Of a DNA stretch of 64,000 nucleotides, positions 13,021 to 25,010 are shown one piece after another. The first letter of the stretch is position 1; every line of letters starts with the position of its first letter. Where the stretch lies: positions 3,680,001 to 3,744,000 of the forward strand of contig NW_026622985.1 in the NCBI RefSeq assembly GCF_023065955.2, read 5' to 3'. The position numbers were made by a program, and so were the translations under genes. Source of the DNA: Ursus arctos (lineage: Eukaryota > Chordata > Mammalia > Carnivora > Ursidae). Under the pieces are notes generated by a model, which did no database searches, was not told the origin of the DNA, and saw nothing but the letters and a program-made list of their open reading frames with translations.

Positions 13021-15070
13021 AGAATGTATACACTTGACATTTGTAAAGCCCTGAGATTTTGATATTTTATGTGACTCTATCTGATGATATCTGACGGGAT
13101 CTCTTTGAGCTGTTGTAATTGGCAAGGTCTACATCAATCGGTCAAAGGGGTGTTCAATGTTAAGTGTGATGTATCATTATTCCAATATGATTCCCTGGTA
13201 ATATCAGTCCAGCATCTCTCCAGGACATTAATACCCCCACAGAAACTCTGGCATGCAGCACTCCAGTCTACTTCCCATGGGTCACAATGCTACAAGCTAG
13301 TGCTCTTAGTGTTCTGGCTATAGCAGGGCAATACAAGCCTCTTCTCATAGCTACGATTTCTTCTCTAACAGCAAGAAATCAAAACTTTCCCATAGTGGAG
13401 ATCATGAGCAGCTTTTTTTCTCCTCCCTGATATTGGCTATAATCAATCAGATAAAGACATGACATATATTTTGATCTAATAAGCATAGAAAACAAAATGT
13501 GTTAATGAGCTCCCCACCCCTACTCCATTTACCTGACAGTAGACATAGAGCAGATGGTAAGGACAAGGAGCCTTGTAGTGTGGGAATAACACCTTGGGCC
13601 CAGAAGAAGCACATCTTTTTATAGCTCAGATAAATAAAAGTTTACATCTAGGGCCAGTGGAGTTGATTGGTAAGAAAAATATTGATTAGGGTGATTGCCG
13701 GGACTAGCACTTACTTCACATTTAATTTCCTTGGCTTATAGGCTGAAGGCATAGGGCAGGAGCAGTCATATCCAGACAGGATAGCACAGATGACTAGTAC
13801 CATGATTCCCACTGCATAAAGGAGAAAGTGAGGGACTGACGGGTTAAGTCGTTGCTTAGGTTCTTGAGAGAATAAATCACATTCAGATTTGAATGTAGGC
13901 CCACTGTATTGTTTTTCTTTCCCTATGCCATTTCTAAATAGATTTTCATGCAGTTGATGAGGACTTTGGTACAATTGTTTCCTCCCTACCCCGCCCCCCC
14001 CACCTCCATGGAGGTGACTTGATAAGCAAGAGGTTACTGCTTCCTGTTCCTTTGCATTCCACTGGACAGGTAATTCTCAGATCCTTGACAGCTCAAAACT
14101 CCCTCAGCACCTGTGAAAGAATCAAAACAAAACAGAACTGTGCTAGTTAGAAAGTAAAAGCTTACATAAAGGCAAGTTATTTTCTGCAAGTACTTTTGAG
14201 CAATTGCCTCACTCCAAATTAGCATTTTTGGTGTCTCTGTCTTGCAGTGGAGTCCTGTGATTTCTATGCTTATTGTAGGCATTCCTTCTTCAAAACTTCA
14301 TTTTCCATTTCCACCAACAAAGATTAATTTGAATTTTACTAGCTATTGCTAGTCATATTTAACACTAGGGATATATTTCAAGAGCAAGGAGGTTAGAAAC
14401 CATTTTTGTTTGGTTATCTAAAGCAGTTCATTTTCTGTTACTTCAGGGCTAGGATTATTCTTTAGAGTCTGGAAATCACTAAACTCCATAGCATAAACTG
14501 TCATACTCAACTGTATTTCTTATTTCTGAACTGTTTTCTGTAAAATAAAATACATTAATATAGTATTAATATAGTATAAACCCATCATTTTATGATAAAT
14601 GTATAACATAACGATGATATTAGAGGTATGTAATTTATTAACACATTTATAAATATGTATTGCATTTGATATTCATATAGATTTAAAATTGCCAATATAT
14701 ATTTACTTTTTTAAAAAATATAGTCTAAACAATCTTTTTGTCAAGTGTAGTAGAGAAATTGATAGGTTTTCCAGTATCTTCATGTGATAAAAGTGTTGTC
14801 ACAGATATGAATATTAGAACCTTAAAAGCCAGATAATCCTTTTTATTTTTATGAGACACTAGTTGAACTTGAGATTTTCTATATGGATCTCATACTTATG
14901 TTTAGTTTGAGAGTTGTATTTATAAAAGAAAAAGTGTAAAAGGAACTTGAGATTTTCATGAAATGCCCCATGTTCTATTTCTTTAAGTCCAAATATTTGA
15001 AACAGAAGTTTAAAGCATAAAAAACAATTCAAGTTGAAATGAAAGTTTACAGATGTACCTGTTAAAATAT
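13021..15070. other. Unassigned DNA
   Basis: No transposon is recognised. It contains a minus-strand 87-codon frame (13711-13974) with one hydrophobic stretch (LLYAVGIMVLVICAIL) but no signal peptide at its start and no recognisable family. A C-run lies at about 13990-14001. It becomes very AT-rich after 14.5 kb. Confidence 0.4.
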
Positions 15071-15459
15071 ATTTTTAAAATTTTAATTCCAGTATAGTTA
15101 ACATGCAGTGTTGTATTAGTTTCAGGTGTACAGTATAGTGATTCAACACTTCCATACATTACTCAGGGCTCATCATAAGTGTAGTCTTAATCCCCTTTGC
15201 CTATTTCACCCATCCCCCTACCTACCCCCCTTCTGGCAGCCACTAGTTTGTTCTCTATATGTAAGAGTGTGGTATTTTTTGTCTCTTTCTTTGTTTGTTT
15301 TATATCTTAAATTATACATATGAGTGAAATCTTACAGAATCATACAGTATTTTTTTCTGATTTATTTCACTTAGCCTTGTACCCTCTAGATCCATCCATG
15401 TTGTTACAAATGACAAGATTTCATTATTTTTTATGGCTGAGTTATATTCCATTGTGTGT

Positions 15460-15700
15460 GTGTGTATACATTTTATATATATGTAATATATATAAAATAC
15501 ATATATATAATGTATATATATTTCCATTGGTATATATAATGTGTATATATAATGCAAATATAATGTGCATATATTTCATTTGGGTATATATATATATAAT
15601 GTATATATATTACATATATATATTTCCATTGGGTATATATAATGTATCTATATTTACTTTGGGTATGGAGATATATATATATGTGTGTGTGTGTGTGTAC
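15460..15700. repeat. AT-rich minisatellite grown inside L1
   Basis: The L1 phrase TATTCCATTGTATATAT has expanded. Variants of TTTCCATTGGGTATATATA recur near 15445, 15520, 15573, 15622 and 15652 at irregular spacing, separated by TA/TG runs and ending in (GT)n. This accounts for the 135-codon plus-strand frame rich in Y, I and C. Confidence 0.88.
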
Positions 15701-15713
15701 CTTTATCTATTCC

Positions 15714-15731
15714 ACCATTTTTTATAAGATT

Positions 15732-15762
<31 letters not shown>

Positions 15763-15765
15763 TTT

Positions 15766-15796
<31 letters not shown>

Positions 15797-15945
15797 CACA
15801 AGCAGGCCAAGCAGCAAGCAGAGGAGAGGGAGAAACATGCTCTCTGCTGAGTAGAGAGCCCGATGTGGGCCTTGATCCCAGGACCCCAGGATCATGACCT
15901 GAGTAGAAGGCAGACCTTTAACTGATTGAGCCACCCAGGCGCCCC
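15714..15945 (-). mobile_element. can-SINE nested in L1, minus strand
   Basis: Reverse-complement can-SINE: (ATTT)n tail, TTTGACAGTGAGAGAGAG, GATCATGACCTGAG, ending in GAGCCACCCAGGCGCCCC. Near-matching flanks TATCTATTCC (15704-15713) and TATCTTTTCC (15946-15955) are the likely target duplication. A (GA)n run at about 15770-15796 lies within it. Confidence 0.93.
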
Positions 15946-17786
15946 TATCTTTTCCTCTATTGATGGATGCTTGGGCTGCCTCCATATTTGGCTATTGTAA
16001 ATAAAACTGCAATAAACATACAGGTGCATATATATTTTCAAGATAGTTTTCATTTTCTTTGGGTGAATGCCCAATAGTGGAATCACTGGATCAAATGGTT
16101 ACTTCTAGTTTTTTTGAGAAATGTTCTTACTGTTTTACAGTGGGCATACCAGTTTTAACTCTCCATCTTATCCAACATTTGATTGTTCCTGTGTTTTTTA
16201 TTTTAATCATTCTAGCAGGTGTGAGGTGATATCTTATTAGTTTTGATTTGCATTTCTTTAATGATGAATGATGTTGAGCATCTTTTCCCATTTTTAAATC
16301 AGATTTTTGTTTGTTTGTTTTGTTTTGTTTTTGGTGTTGACTTGTATCCATTTTTTTTTATATACTTTGGATATTAGCCCCTTACTGGATATGTCATTTG
16401 CAAATATCTTCTCCCATTCAGCAGGTTGCCTTTATGTTTTCCTGATTGTTTCTTTCACTGTGCACAAGCTTTTTATTTTCATGTAGTCCTAATAGTTTAT
16501 TTTTACTTTTGTTTCTCTTGCCTCAGGAGATATATCTAGAAAAATGTTGCTATGGCCAATGTCAGAGAATTATTCCCTGTGTCCTTTTCTAGGATTTTTA
16601 TGGTTTCAGGTCTTCACATTTAGGTTACTTATTTCATTGTGAGCTTATTTTTGTGTATGGTGTAAGAAAGTGGTCCAGGTTCATTCTTTTGCATGTAATT
16701 GTCCATTTTTCCCAACACCATTTGTTGAAGAGACTGTCTTTTTTCCCATTGCATATCCTTGTGTTCACTGTCATAGATAACTGGGCCATTAAAGCATGGA
16801 TTTATTCCCAGTCTCTCCATTTTGTTCTATTGACCTATGTGCCTATTTTTGTGCCAGTACCATACTGTTTTGATTACAACAACTTTGTAGTGTATCTTGA
16901 AATCGGGGATTTTGATGCCCTCAGTTTTGTTCTTCTTTCTCAAAATTGCTTTGGCTATTCGGGGTCTTTTGTGGTTCCATACAAATTTTAGGATTATTTG
17001 TTCTAGCTCTTTGAAAAATTATGTTGATATTTTGATAGGGATCTTTCATTTTAGAATGGTTTTGTATTTACATAAAATTTTGAATATAGTAGAGTTCTCA
17101 TATACCCCAGAACCAACTTCTACCATTATTAATATTTTAGATTAATGTGGTACATTTGCTATGATTAATGAACCAATATAGAAATATTATTAATTATTAT
17201 TATTATTTTTAATATATTAAAAAATATAGAATTTATTTAGATTTCCTTGGTTTCTATGTAGTGTCCAGAATCCTATCCAAGAGATCACATTACATTTAAT
17301 CATTATATCTCCTTAGGCCCCTCTAGAATGTGACAGTTTCTCAGCATTTCCTTTTATTTGATTACCCTGATGGTTTGGGGATGTACTGTTCTGTATTTTG
17401 TAAAATATCTCTCTACTGAGATGGTGCTATGTGTTTGGGGGAGGAAAACAACAGAGGTAAAATGCTATTTTCATCACATAGCAAAGGTACACACTATCAA
17501 TGAGACTTATCACTGTTGACCTTAACCTTGATCACTTGGCTAAGGTAGTGTTTCTCAGGTTTTTCCACTCTACTCTTGGGACGGAAGTTTCTCTGTGCAG
17601 TTCACAAATAAGAAGTGGAGATCTATGCTGCACTCCCATGATGGCGGTATGTTAATGTAAATTATTTGGAGTTTTTATGCCTAAGAAATTTGTCTACTCT
17701 CCCCTATTTACTTAGGTATTCAATCATTTATATCAGTATGGTTCCATAAATATTTATTTTATAACTAGGTTATAATCTAAGACCTT

Positions 17787-17948
17787 CCTTCCTCCCTCTC
17801 TTTCTTCCTTCCTTCCCTCCTTCCTTCTTTTCCTCTTTCTTTCTCATCTCTCTCTCCCTCTCTTTCTTTCTTAATTATTTAGCTCAGATTCTAGATTTAG
17901 ACATTGGTAGTTCTTTCAGTTGGTTCTTTTGTCCCTTTAGCTCTCTCT

Positions 17949-18026
<78 letters not shown>
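17787..18026. repeat. Compound (CCTT)n-(CT)n-(CA)n microsatellite
   Basis: Pyrimidine-rich CCTT/CTTT tract at 17787-17872, (CT)n at 17940-17984 with one interruption, running directly into (CA)n to 18026. The CT/CA junction accounts for the 65-codon frame with poly-LS and poly-TH. Confidence 0.97.
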
Positions 18027-18028
<2 letters not shown>

Positions 18029-19484
18029 GAGTGTTGTTTTTGGTTTTAGTTGCTATTTATTTTCAGCACTTCCTTACCTCTGGCACTACAGGATGCCCTA
18101 GGCTCACCTTGTATATTTCCTGCCCCAATCTTAGAATCAGCCACTTCTCCAGGATCTCTGGTTCTTTTACTGGAGAATTGTATTAGAAAAACTAGGATCC
18201 AGGCACTAGGTATTCTAATTGCTCTTATGCTGTCTGTGGCCATCCAGCTTACAAAACAAGGGGACAATGTATGCATATTAACCATGTATATCCACATAAA
18301 ACCATTGGGCCCTATTATTTTGTGTTTGGAACATTGTTAAATATGAATTAATAGGTACAGGTTTATTTGGATTGTATATATCTCTTTGTGTGACTTTTGG
18401 TAGTTTGTTTCTTTTGAGGATATTTTTCCATTTCATTTAATTTACCAATTCTGTGGGCATAGAGTTGTTTAAAGTACCAATTTACTATATTTTTGATGTC
18501 TATGGGATCAATAGTGATTATCTCTCTTTCATTTCAATTTTGATAATTTGAGTCTTCTCTCTTTTCTTCGTTAGCCGAAATAGATGTCTATATCAATTTT
18601 ATTGATATTTCAAAACACCAGCTTTCGGTTACATTGATTTTCTCTGTGGCTTCCTATTTTCAATTTCATTGATTTCTGCTCTAATTTTTGTTAATCCTTT
18701 TTGCTTTAGGCATAAATTCCTCTATTTCCTCTAGTTTCCTGAGGTGGAAGCTTAGGTTATTGATTTTAGATTTCTGCTTTTATTACCTATACATTTATTT
18801 CCATATATTTGCCTTAAGAATAAATTTCACTGCATTCCACAAATTTTCATAAATAATATTTTCATTTAGTTAAAATATTTTAATTGTTCTTGAGATTTCT
18901 TCTTTGAGCCACGTGTTATATAAAAGGCAGGTAATTCCTAAGTATTTGGAGATTTTTCAGCTATTTTTTTGTTATTGATTTCTAGTTTAATTCCACCATA
19001 ATCTAAGAACATACTTTATATTGTTTTTGTTCTTTTAAATGTTTTACAGTATGTTTTATAGTATAAAATGTGGTCTATGTTGGTGCATGTGCCATGTAAG
19101 CTTGAGAAGAATGTCTTCTGGTGTCATTGGACGGAGTGTTCTATAAATGTCATTTAAATCCGGTTTATTGATGGTGCTATTCAAGTCAACTATATCTTTG
19201 CTGATTTTCCCATTTGCTTTGTCTATCAATTATGGAAAGAGGGGTGTCGTGGAGTGTCCAACTACAATAATAGATTCCTCCATTATCTACTTTCAATTCT
19301 ATCACCTTCTGCCCCAAATGTTTTGACACTCTCTTCTTAGGTTCATTTATGTTTTAAATTGTTTTCTCTTCTTGAAGAATTGGTCTCTTTCTCATTATGT
19401 AATGACCTACTTTTTCTCTGATAACTTTTTTTCATTCTGTATCAGCTTTGTCTAAAAATGTCTAAATGCCTGCCCCTTTTTCTG

Positions 19485-19568
19485 AAATTAATATAACACT
19501 GTATATTAATTATACGTAATTAAAATTTAAAAGAAAACAAAAAGAACCTTAAAAAATAAAATAAAAAT
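19485..19568 (+). mobile_element. Very short L1 3'-end insertion, plus strand
   Basis: AATATAACACTGTATATTAA and an A-rich tail match the last tens of bases of the carnivore L1 3' end. They interrupt an old antisense L1 stretch that resumes at ATAGCTACACCACCTTTC. The junction falls where old and new sequences share AAATTAATATA, so the true left limit is ambiguous. Confidence 0.6.
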
Positions 19569-22025
19569 AGGATAGCTACACCACCTTTCTTTTGATACAT
19601 TGGGTCTGTGTGTTTGTTTTAGGCCAATTTAACAATACCTGTCCTTTAATTGGTGAATTTATATCATTGATATCTAAATAAATTATTGATATAGTTGGAT
19701 TAATATCTAATATGTTTATAACTGTGTGCTCTATGTAGTACTTGCTCTTTTTTATCTGCCTTTTTCTGACTTTTTATTTTGATAGAGCATTTTCTATGAT
19801 TGCCATTTTATCTCTTAGCATATCCACTATAACTGTAGAATGATTGCCCTAGAGTTTTCAGTATGCCTTTTAAACTAATATAAGTCCACATTCAAATAAC
19901 AATATACCGCTTCACTTGTTTGCATTACCTTCTAACAGTATGCTCACTCTCTTCCTCTTGTACCTTGTGACATCAGTGCCATTCATTTCACTTACCCATA
20001 TGCACTGTTACTGCTATTACTTTAATAACACAGCTATCTTTTGGACAAATTAACAGTAAGAAAAATAAAATATTTTATTTTACCTTGATTTATGTCTTTT
20101 CTGATGCATTTCCTTTCACTATGAGGATCCGATTTCTGACCTGTATCATTTTTCTTCTCCTTGAAGTTCTTTTAACATTTCTTATAGGGCATTTCTGCTT
20201 CTGATGAATGATTTTTCCTTCATTTTTTAAGGACCTTTTGCTAGATATTGTATTCTAGGTTTGTGAAGTGCATTTCTTTCAGCAATTTAAACATTTATTC
20301 TTATCTTGCTTGTATAATTTGTGATGAAAAGTCTAATGTAATTCTTATCCCTGTCCCTCAATAGTTCTTCTTTTTTTCTTACGACTTCTCTCAATAGTTT
20401 GTCTTTGTCTTTGGTTTTCTGAAGATCGAATAAGATATGCTTAAGTGTAGAATTTTCAGTATTTATCTTTCTTGTATTGTCTGAGCTTCCTGGATCTATG
20501 ACTTGTTGTCTATCAACAATTTGGGAAAATTCTCAAATATTATTATTTCAAATATTTCTTCTGCTCCTTATTTTCTTTCTTCTCCTTCTGATTTCCCTAT
20601 CTATTATGTACATGCTACACCTTTTGTAATGGTCCCACAGTCTTAGATATTCTGTTCTGCCATTTCATTCTTTATTCATTTTGCATTTGAATTTTGGAAG
20701 TTTCGATAGACAATTCTTTAAGCTTACTATTTCTTTGGCTGTGTCTAGTCTCCAGAAGAAACCATCAAAGACATTCTTCATTTCCATTACATTGCTTTCA
20801 TTTCTAGCATTTGCTATGGTTTCTTTCTTAAAGGGTCCATCTCTCCACTTAGATTAATCTTTTATTTTTGTATTTTCCACTTTTTCCATAACAGCACTAG
20901 GCATACTAGTCATAATTTTTAAATCCCCAATCTGAAAATTCCAATTTATCTGCCATATCAGATTTTGGTTCTGATGTTTGCTCTGTCTTTTCAAACTGTT
21001 TTTTTTGTTTTGTTTTGTTTTTTCTTTGCTTTTCCATCTTTACTGTGCTTTTTTACTGCTGTACACCATATATAATGTATTGGATAATAGGAACTGAAAT
21101 TAACAGGATTTTAGTGTGAGATGTTTATATTGTTGTTTTGCCAATCTTGCAAGAAGTTGCGCTGTGTTTAATATTTGCTGTGGCTGTGGATGCCAGATGC
21201 CTCAAAATTCACTGGTGTTGTCTTGTGTCCTCTCTCAGCTTTGGTTTCCCTGAAGTATGGCTTCTCAGAGCGTTTGTCTTGCAGATCTTTCAGCTGGAAT
21301 CCCCACCGTTATCATACTTGAGTCCTATTGTGCCTGTAAGGCATATTTAAGGAAAGGCTTTTATAATCTCATTGATTAAATTTCAAACTTACTTGGGTCT
21401 CTGTTTCTGTCGTGTGTACTTCCCAAGTTTTTCTCCACTGTAGGTGCAACAAGAAGGTTAAAGAGAACTGGTGTGGGAGGAATGTCTTCCCCTAGCTGGG
21501 GTAAAGTCCTGGTAAGCTGTATTATGGAGAAAGTTCTGGGCATAATTCACAATAATTTCTTTCCTAACCCCTGCCAAAGCTGCAGGTATTTTCTTGGATC
21601 TTGACTGAAAATCTGGAGGAATTCCTTGAGGAAAAAATCCTTAAATTTCTGGGCCCCATCTAATATTGTGGCCTCGAAGAGTTTCTTATTCTCATGCTAA
21701 TCCACACTCAGTATCCATCCATTACTCCAAATTACCACTTAAGTTTTCTACCAGTTTGTGACTGTAGAGCTGTTTATTTAGGTAAACAGATCAGGCTGTG
21801 CTTCCCTGGATAAGTCTGTCTGTCAGATTTTGAAAGGTGGTTTGCCCTGAAACTTCAGGGCAAATACAAAAATTAATTGTCTTCTACAAAATTCAAAGAC
21901 AAAACAGCAACTTACTTTTGGCAGCTATCGTTATCAGACACCATTGCATGTGTTATATTTATGTATAGACATTATTTTTCTTTTGTTTTATCTCAAGTGT
22001 TTTGTTCCTGTTATCCTACCTTTTT

Positions 22026-22315
22026 ACCAAGATAAGTTTTTGTCACAATGCATATATTTTTTTTTTTTTTTAAAGATTTTATTTATTTATTTGACAGAGA
22101 TAGAGACAGCCAGCGGGAGGGGGAACACAAGCAGGGGGAGTGGGAGAGGAAGAAGCAGGCTCCCAGCCGAGGAGCCTGATGTGGGGCTCGATCCCATAAC
22201 GCTGGGATCACGCCCTGAGCCGAAGGCAGACGCTTAACCGCTGTGCCACCCAGGCGCCCCCACAATGCATATATTTTTTAAGTACCCTTAAATACATTTT
22301 GTAACACAGGAAAGA
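22026..22315 (+). repeat. Inverted repeat, left arm (split by a SINE)
   Basis: With the SINE and one copy of its target duplication removed (22063-22279 less the shared site), the arm is 73 bp and is the reverse complement of 22865-22937 at 71 of 73 positions. It begins at ACCAAGATAAG and ends at CACAGGAAAGA. Confidence 0.93.
22063..22260 (-). mobile_element. Young can-SINE in the left inverted-repeat arm
   Basis: Near-consensus reverse-complement SINE ending in GTGCCACCCAGGCGCCCC. The 19-bp duplication CACAATGCATATATTTTTT is perfect at 22044-22062 and 22261-22279. The right arm of the inverted repeat has the uninterrupted site, which gives an internal view of the pre-insertion sequence. Confidence 0.96.
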
Positions 22316-22864
22316 TTTGATCAAACTTAGAAACTTTTCAAAAATCCCATTATAAGTTTATAAGATACAGTTAATACAAAATTAAAGAAAGGATGAATAA
22401 GTTAATTAATCAGAAAATTAAAGGTAAAATCATTTAATGAGATAAGGCTGAATGAAAATATTTTTAACATTTGAGGAATAAATCAATTAATTAAGATTGA
22501 AATTATGGTAGAACTTATAAATAGAGCCAACAAACAGTTCTTTGCAAAATATAGGACCATTACATTTGTCCCCCAGGTCTAATCTCCACCTTTTTTAGAT
22601 TTATTTGTTTATCAAAAATTTTAAAAAAAGATGAAGCAACTTAATAAATAAACATGGATGAAAATAGGCACAGAATAAATTGTGATAAGAAACCTGAAAT
22701 TTTAGCTTTATATCCTCAAGTTTTATAAATTGTATATTGTTTTATTTTGGCTTTGGGAGGATGAATGTAAACTTGTTATGTTAAATTATACATATATTCA
22801 CACTGACGTGTATACACAGATATATTCAACACATCTAAATATATTTTTTGTATGTTTGTAATTT

Positions 22865-22937
22865 TCTTTCCTGCGTTACAAAATGTATTTAAGGGTACTT
22901 AGAAAATATATGCATTGTGACAAAAACTTATCTTGGT
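22865..22937 (-). repeat. Inverted repeat, right arm (uninterrupted)
   Basis: 73 bp from TCTTTCCTGCGTTAC to AACTTATCTTGGT. It differs from the reverse complement of the left arm at only two positions. No terminal motif or flanking duplication typical of a DNA transposon is visible outside the arms. Confidence 0.93.
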
Positions 22938-25010
22938 AAGTATTAAAACCAAAGCCACGTTTTCTAAGATTTTTTTCTTCAATGTTTATGTTGCGTTTTA
23001 TTTATAATGCTGTTTCCTTTTATTTTAGAAATGTAGACAACTTTGTGGGGGTTTTTTGTTTATATTTTCTTACCCATTTGAATAATTTAAGCTGTTTTTA
23101 GTAAATCTAATGGCTACATTAATAAATTGATTGAATCGGATTTTTCATCTTTTTCTTAAATTAAAACTGAAGCTACAGACTCCCACAGTGTTTAAGTGGA
23201 AAATTAACAAACTCCCAATCCCTCTATCACTCCTCACTTCACTCCACTGCTTAAATCAAATTATGTTATTATTCTGTTAAACCATTGAAACATGTTTATA
23301 TTTCTACTTATTATTTTATGTTATTTAAATTCTCTTCTCCACACGTTTCCCAAGGTTGGTTCATTTTGGTTCTTTATTTCTATGGCTCCGCTGCTCACCA
23401 AGTCTCCTCCTTGATGGTTTCTATGATAGGTTTTTCTTTCCTATTAAATTAATAAATATTTAATGCTTATAGCTCCTTGAAGAGGGAAACGTCATTTGAG
23501 AGTATGTCTTTGTCAACTGCTAATTGCAGTGTTCATTGAGATTTCTCTCTCCTGAGGAAACAGAAACTAAGAGAAGGCGGAAGAGTGATTGCTTGTTCTG
23601 TGATCTTTTTTTTTTTTTTTTTTGAGTCAGCACCAGCAGTTCATTCATCATTCTTTTGGAGACTTTTGTGAGATGTTGACAAATTGAGAAGAGTAGCCTA
23701 CATGACAGAACATTATCAAACGGAAGCAATCCTCACAGGACTGACCACATCAATTCTGATGATGAAGGTAGACAAGATTTTCAGAAGTGGCTACTGCCTC
23801 TGCCTGCTTGAACAATGTCATAAAATCATTATAATACCTACAGCTTATTGAATAATGTATGTCAGGCACAAATCATTTATACTGATTATCAGAAATCCTC
23901 AGAAGTAGCATCGAGTCTAGCCTGATACATGAAGAAACTGCAGATTATTTAAGTACATTTTCAAACGTACACCAATCAATACACTTAGTTAATGGCAAAA
24001 CCTAGATTCAAATTATATTTATGACTTTCTGAGTTCAGGGTTGATAATATTTTCACCATGTCATAATGTACACTTGTGTCAATTACCATGTGAGAATGGT
24101 CAGCCTCCTCATCAGAATGAGGGAAGAAACCAATGTTTACCTGTTCTTAAGAAAGGAGTCTGAACACACAAATGTTGCCTCTGAAAAATAAATGATGTGT
24201 CTAAAAGCGGGTTGTGTAGAGTCCTATAATTCCTGCAAAGCCAAATGAAGAATGCAAATCCCTTTTGATGCAAAGTTTTCTCCAAGTGAATACAAAATCA
24301 TAATAAGCCAGAAAAATGAGTTACAGGGAAACTTCTCATTAAGAACTTAGAGTCACACACTGCACTCCTGCTAAATCTCAAGGAATTTAAAAAGGTTGGT
24401 TTACATTTTGAAAAAAACAGATGTAAATATAAAGCAAATCCAGGGCTTTAATTGTGAATGTTAAATTCATAATTAAAAACATTTTCTCCGATAATTCAAT
24501 ATGTTTGAGAAATTCTTGTACTGTAAAACTATAGTGTTTCTGAAATTTAATTTTGTTTCCTGCATATCTTGGTTCGTTTAGGTATCAGAGTCACACAGAT
24601 ATGATGAGGTCTCTTAAAATGGAAAATGTTGAGAAGATTTTAGTTTTAATTCTAGTAAGGAAAAAAAAAAAGACTCGATTTTGAAGAAAGTATCAAATGA
24701 TAGCCACAATTTTAAAGAAAGTAGTACTCCAAAAAGAAAATTTAAGAATAAAAGGTAGAATTCCAAGGAAATGGAGAAAAAAGGAACAATATTGGGAATT
24801 AGTTATTTATCTGTGTGTTTGAATGTATCTCTGATTTAATAGATAACGCATACTTGAACCTCTCTAAGAATTTTCTATTTATGTAAATACATAAAAAATC
24901 TGATCCTAAAATTTTCTATAGCTATTATGGAAATAAACAAGATTTTTTTAGTTGATTGTAGGAACGCTAATGTGTAATTTGATAAAGAATGTGCTGGGAT
25001 TTATCAATGT

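Larger units (their letters stand above)
15071..17045 (-). mobile_element. Carnivore L1, 3' half, minus strand
   Basis: The plus strand is the reverse complement of a carnivore L1. The 3'UTR end TTAATTCCAGTATAGTTAAC and TTTCAGGTGTACAGTATAGT lie at the left. Decayed ORF2 C-terminal coding follows, with minus-strand peptides such as MEYNSAIKNNEI and TTWMDLEGTRLSEI. It runs to the 5' truncation near 17.04 kb. ORF2 is disrupted by a microsatellite and a nested SINE, so the copy is dead. Confidence 0.9.
17046..21870 (-). mobile_element. Old L1, internally deleted, minus strand
   Basis: Read on the plus strand: an L1 3'UTR-like block (17046-18345; CTCATATACCCCAGAACC, TGTGGTACATTTGCTATGAT, GACTTATCACTGTTGACCTT), then N-terminal ORF2 (18350-20100; CACCAGCTTTCGGTTACATT, TGTAAGCTTGAGAAGAATGT, CATTATGTAATGACCTACTT), then ORF1/5'UTR-like sequence (20100-21870; TTTGGGAAAATTCTCAAATA, GGTGGTTTGCCCTGAAACTT). 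The C-terminal half of ORF2 is absent between the first two blocks, which suggests an internal deletion, or two adjacent copies. No open frame survives. Confidence 0.68.
21871..25010. other. AT-rich DNA holding a long inverted repeat; otherwise unassigned
   Basis: Apart from the inverted repeat and nested SINE listed separately, I recognise no repeat family or exon. A poly(T) run lies at 23606-23623. The 22316-22864 loop of the inverted repeat is unassigned. Confidence 0.45.

Noticed and set aside
15320..15727. 135-codon plus-strand open frame
   Set aside because: It is a translation of the TA/TG-rich minisatellite within an antisense L1, and the peptide is a Y/I/C repeat with no protein character.
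17904..18101. Poly-LS / poly-TH frame
   Set aside because: Reading through the (CT)n-(CA)n microsatellite.
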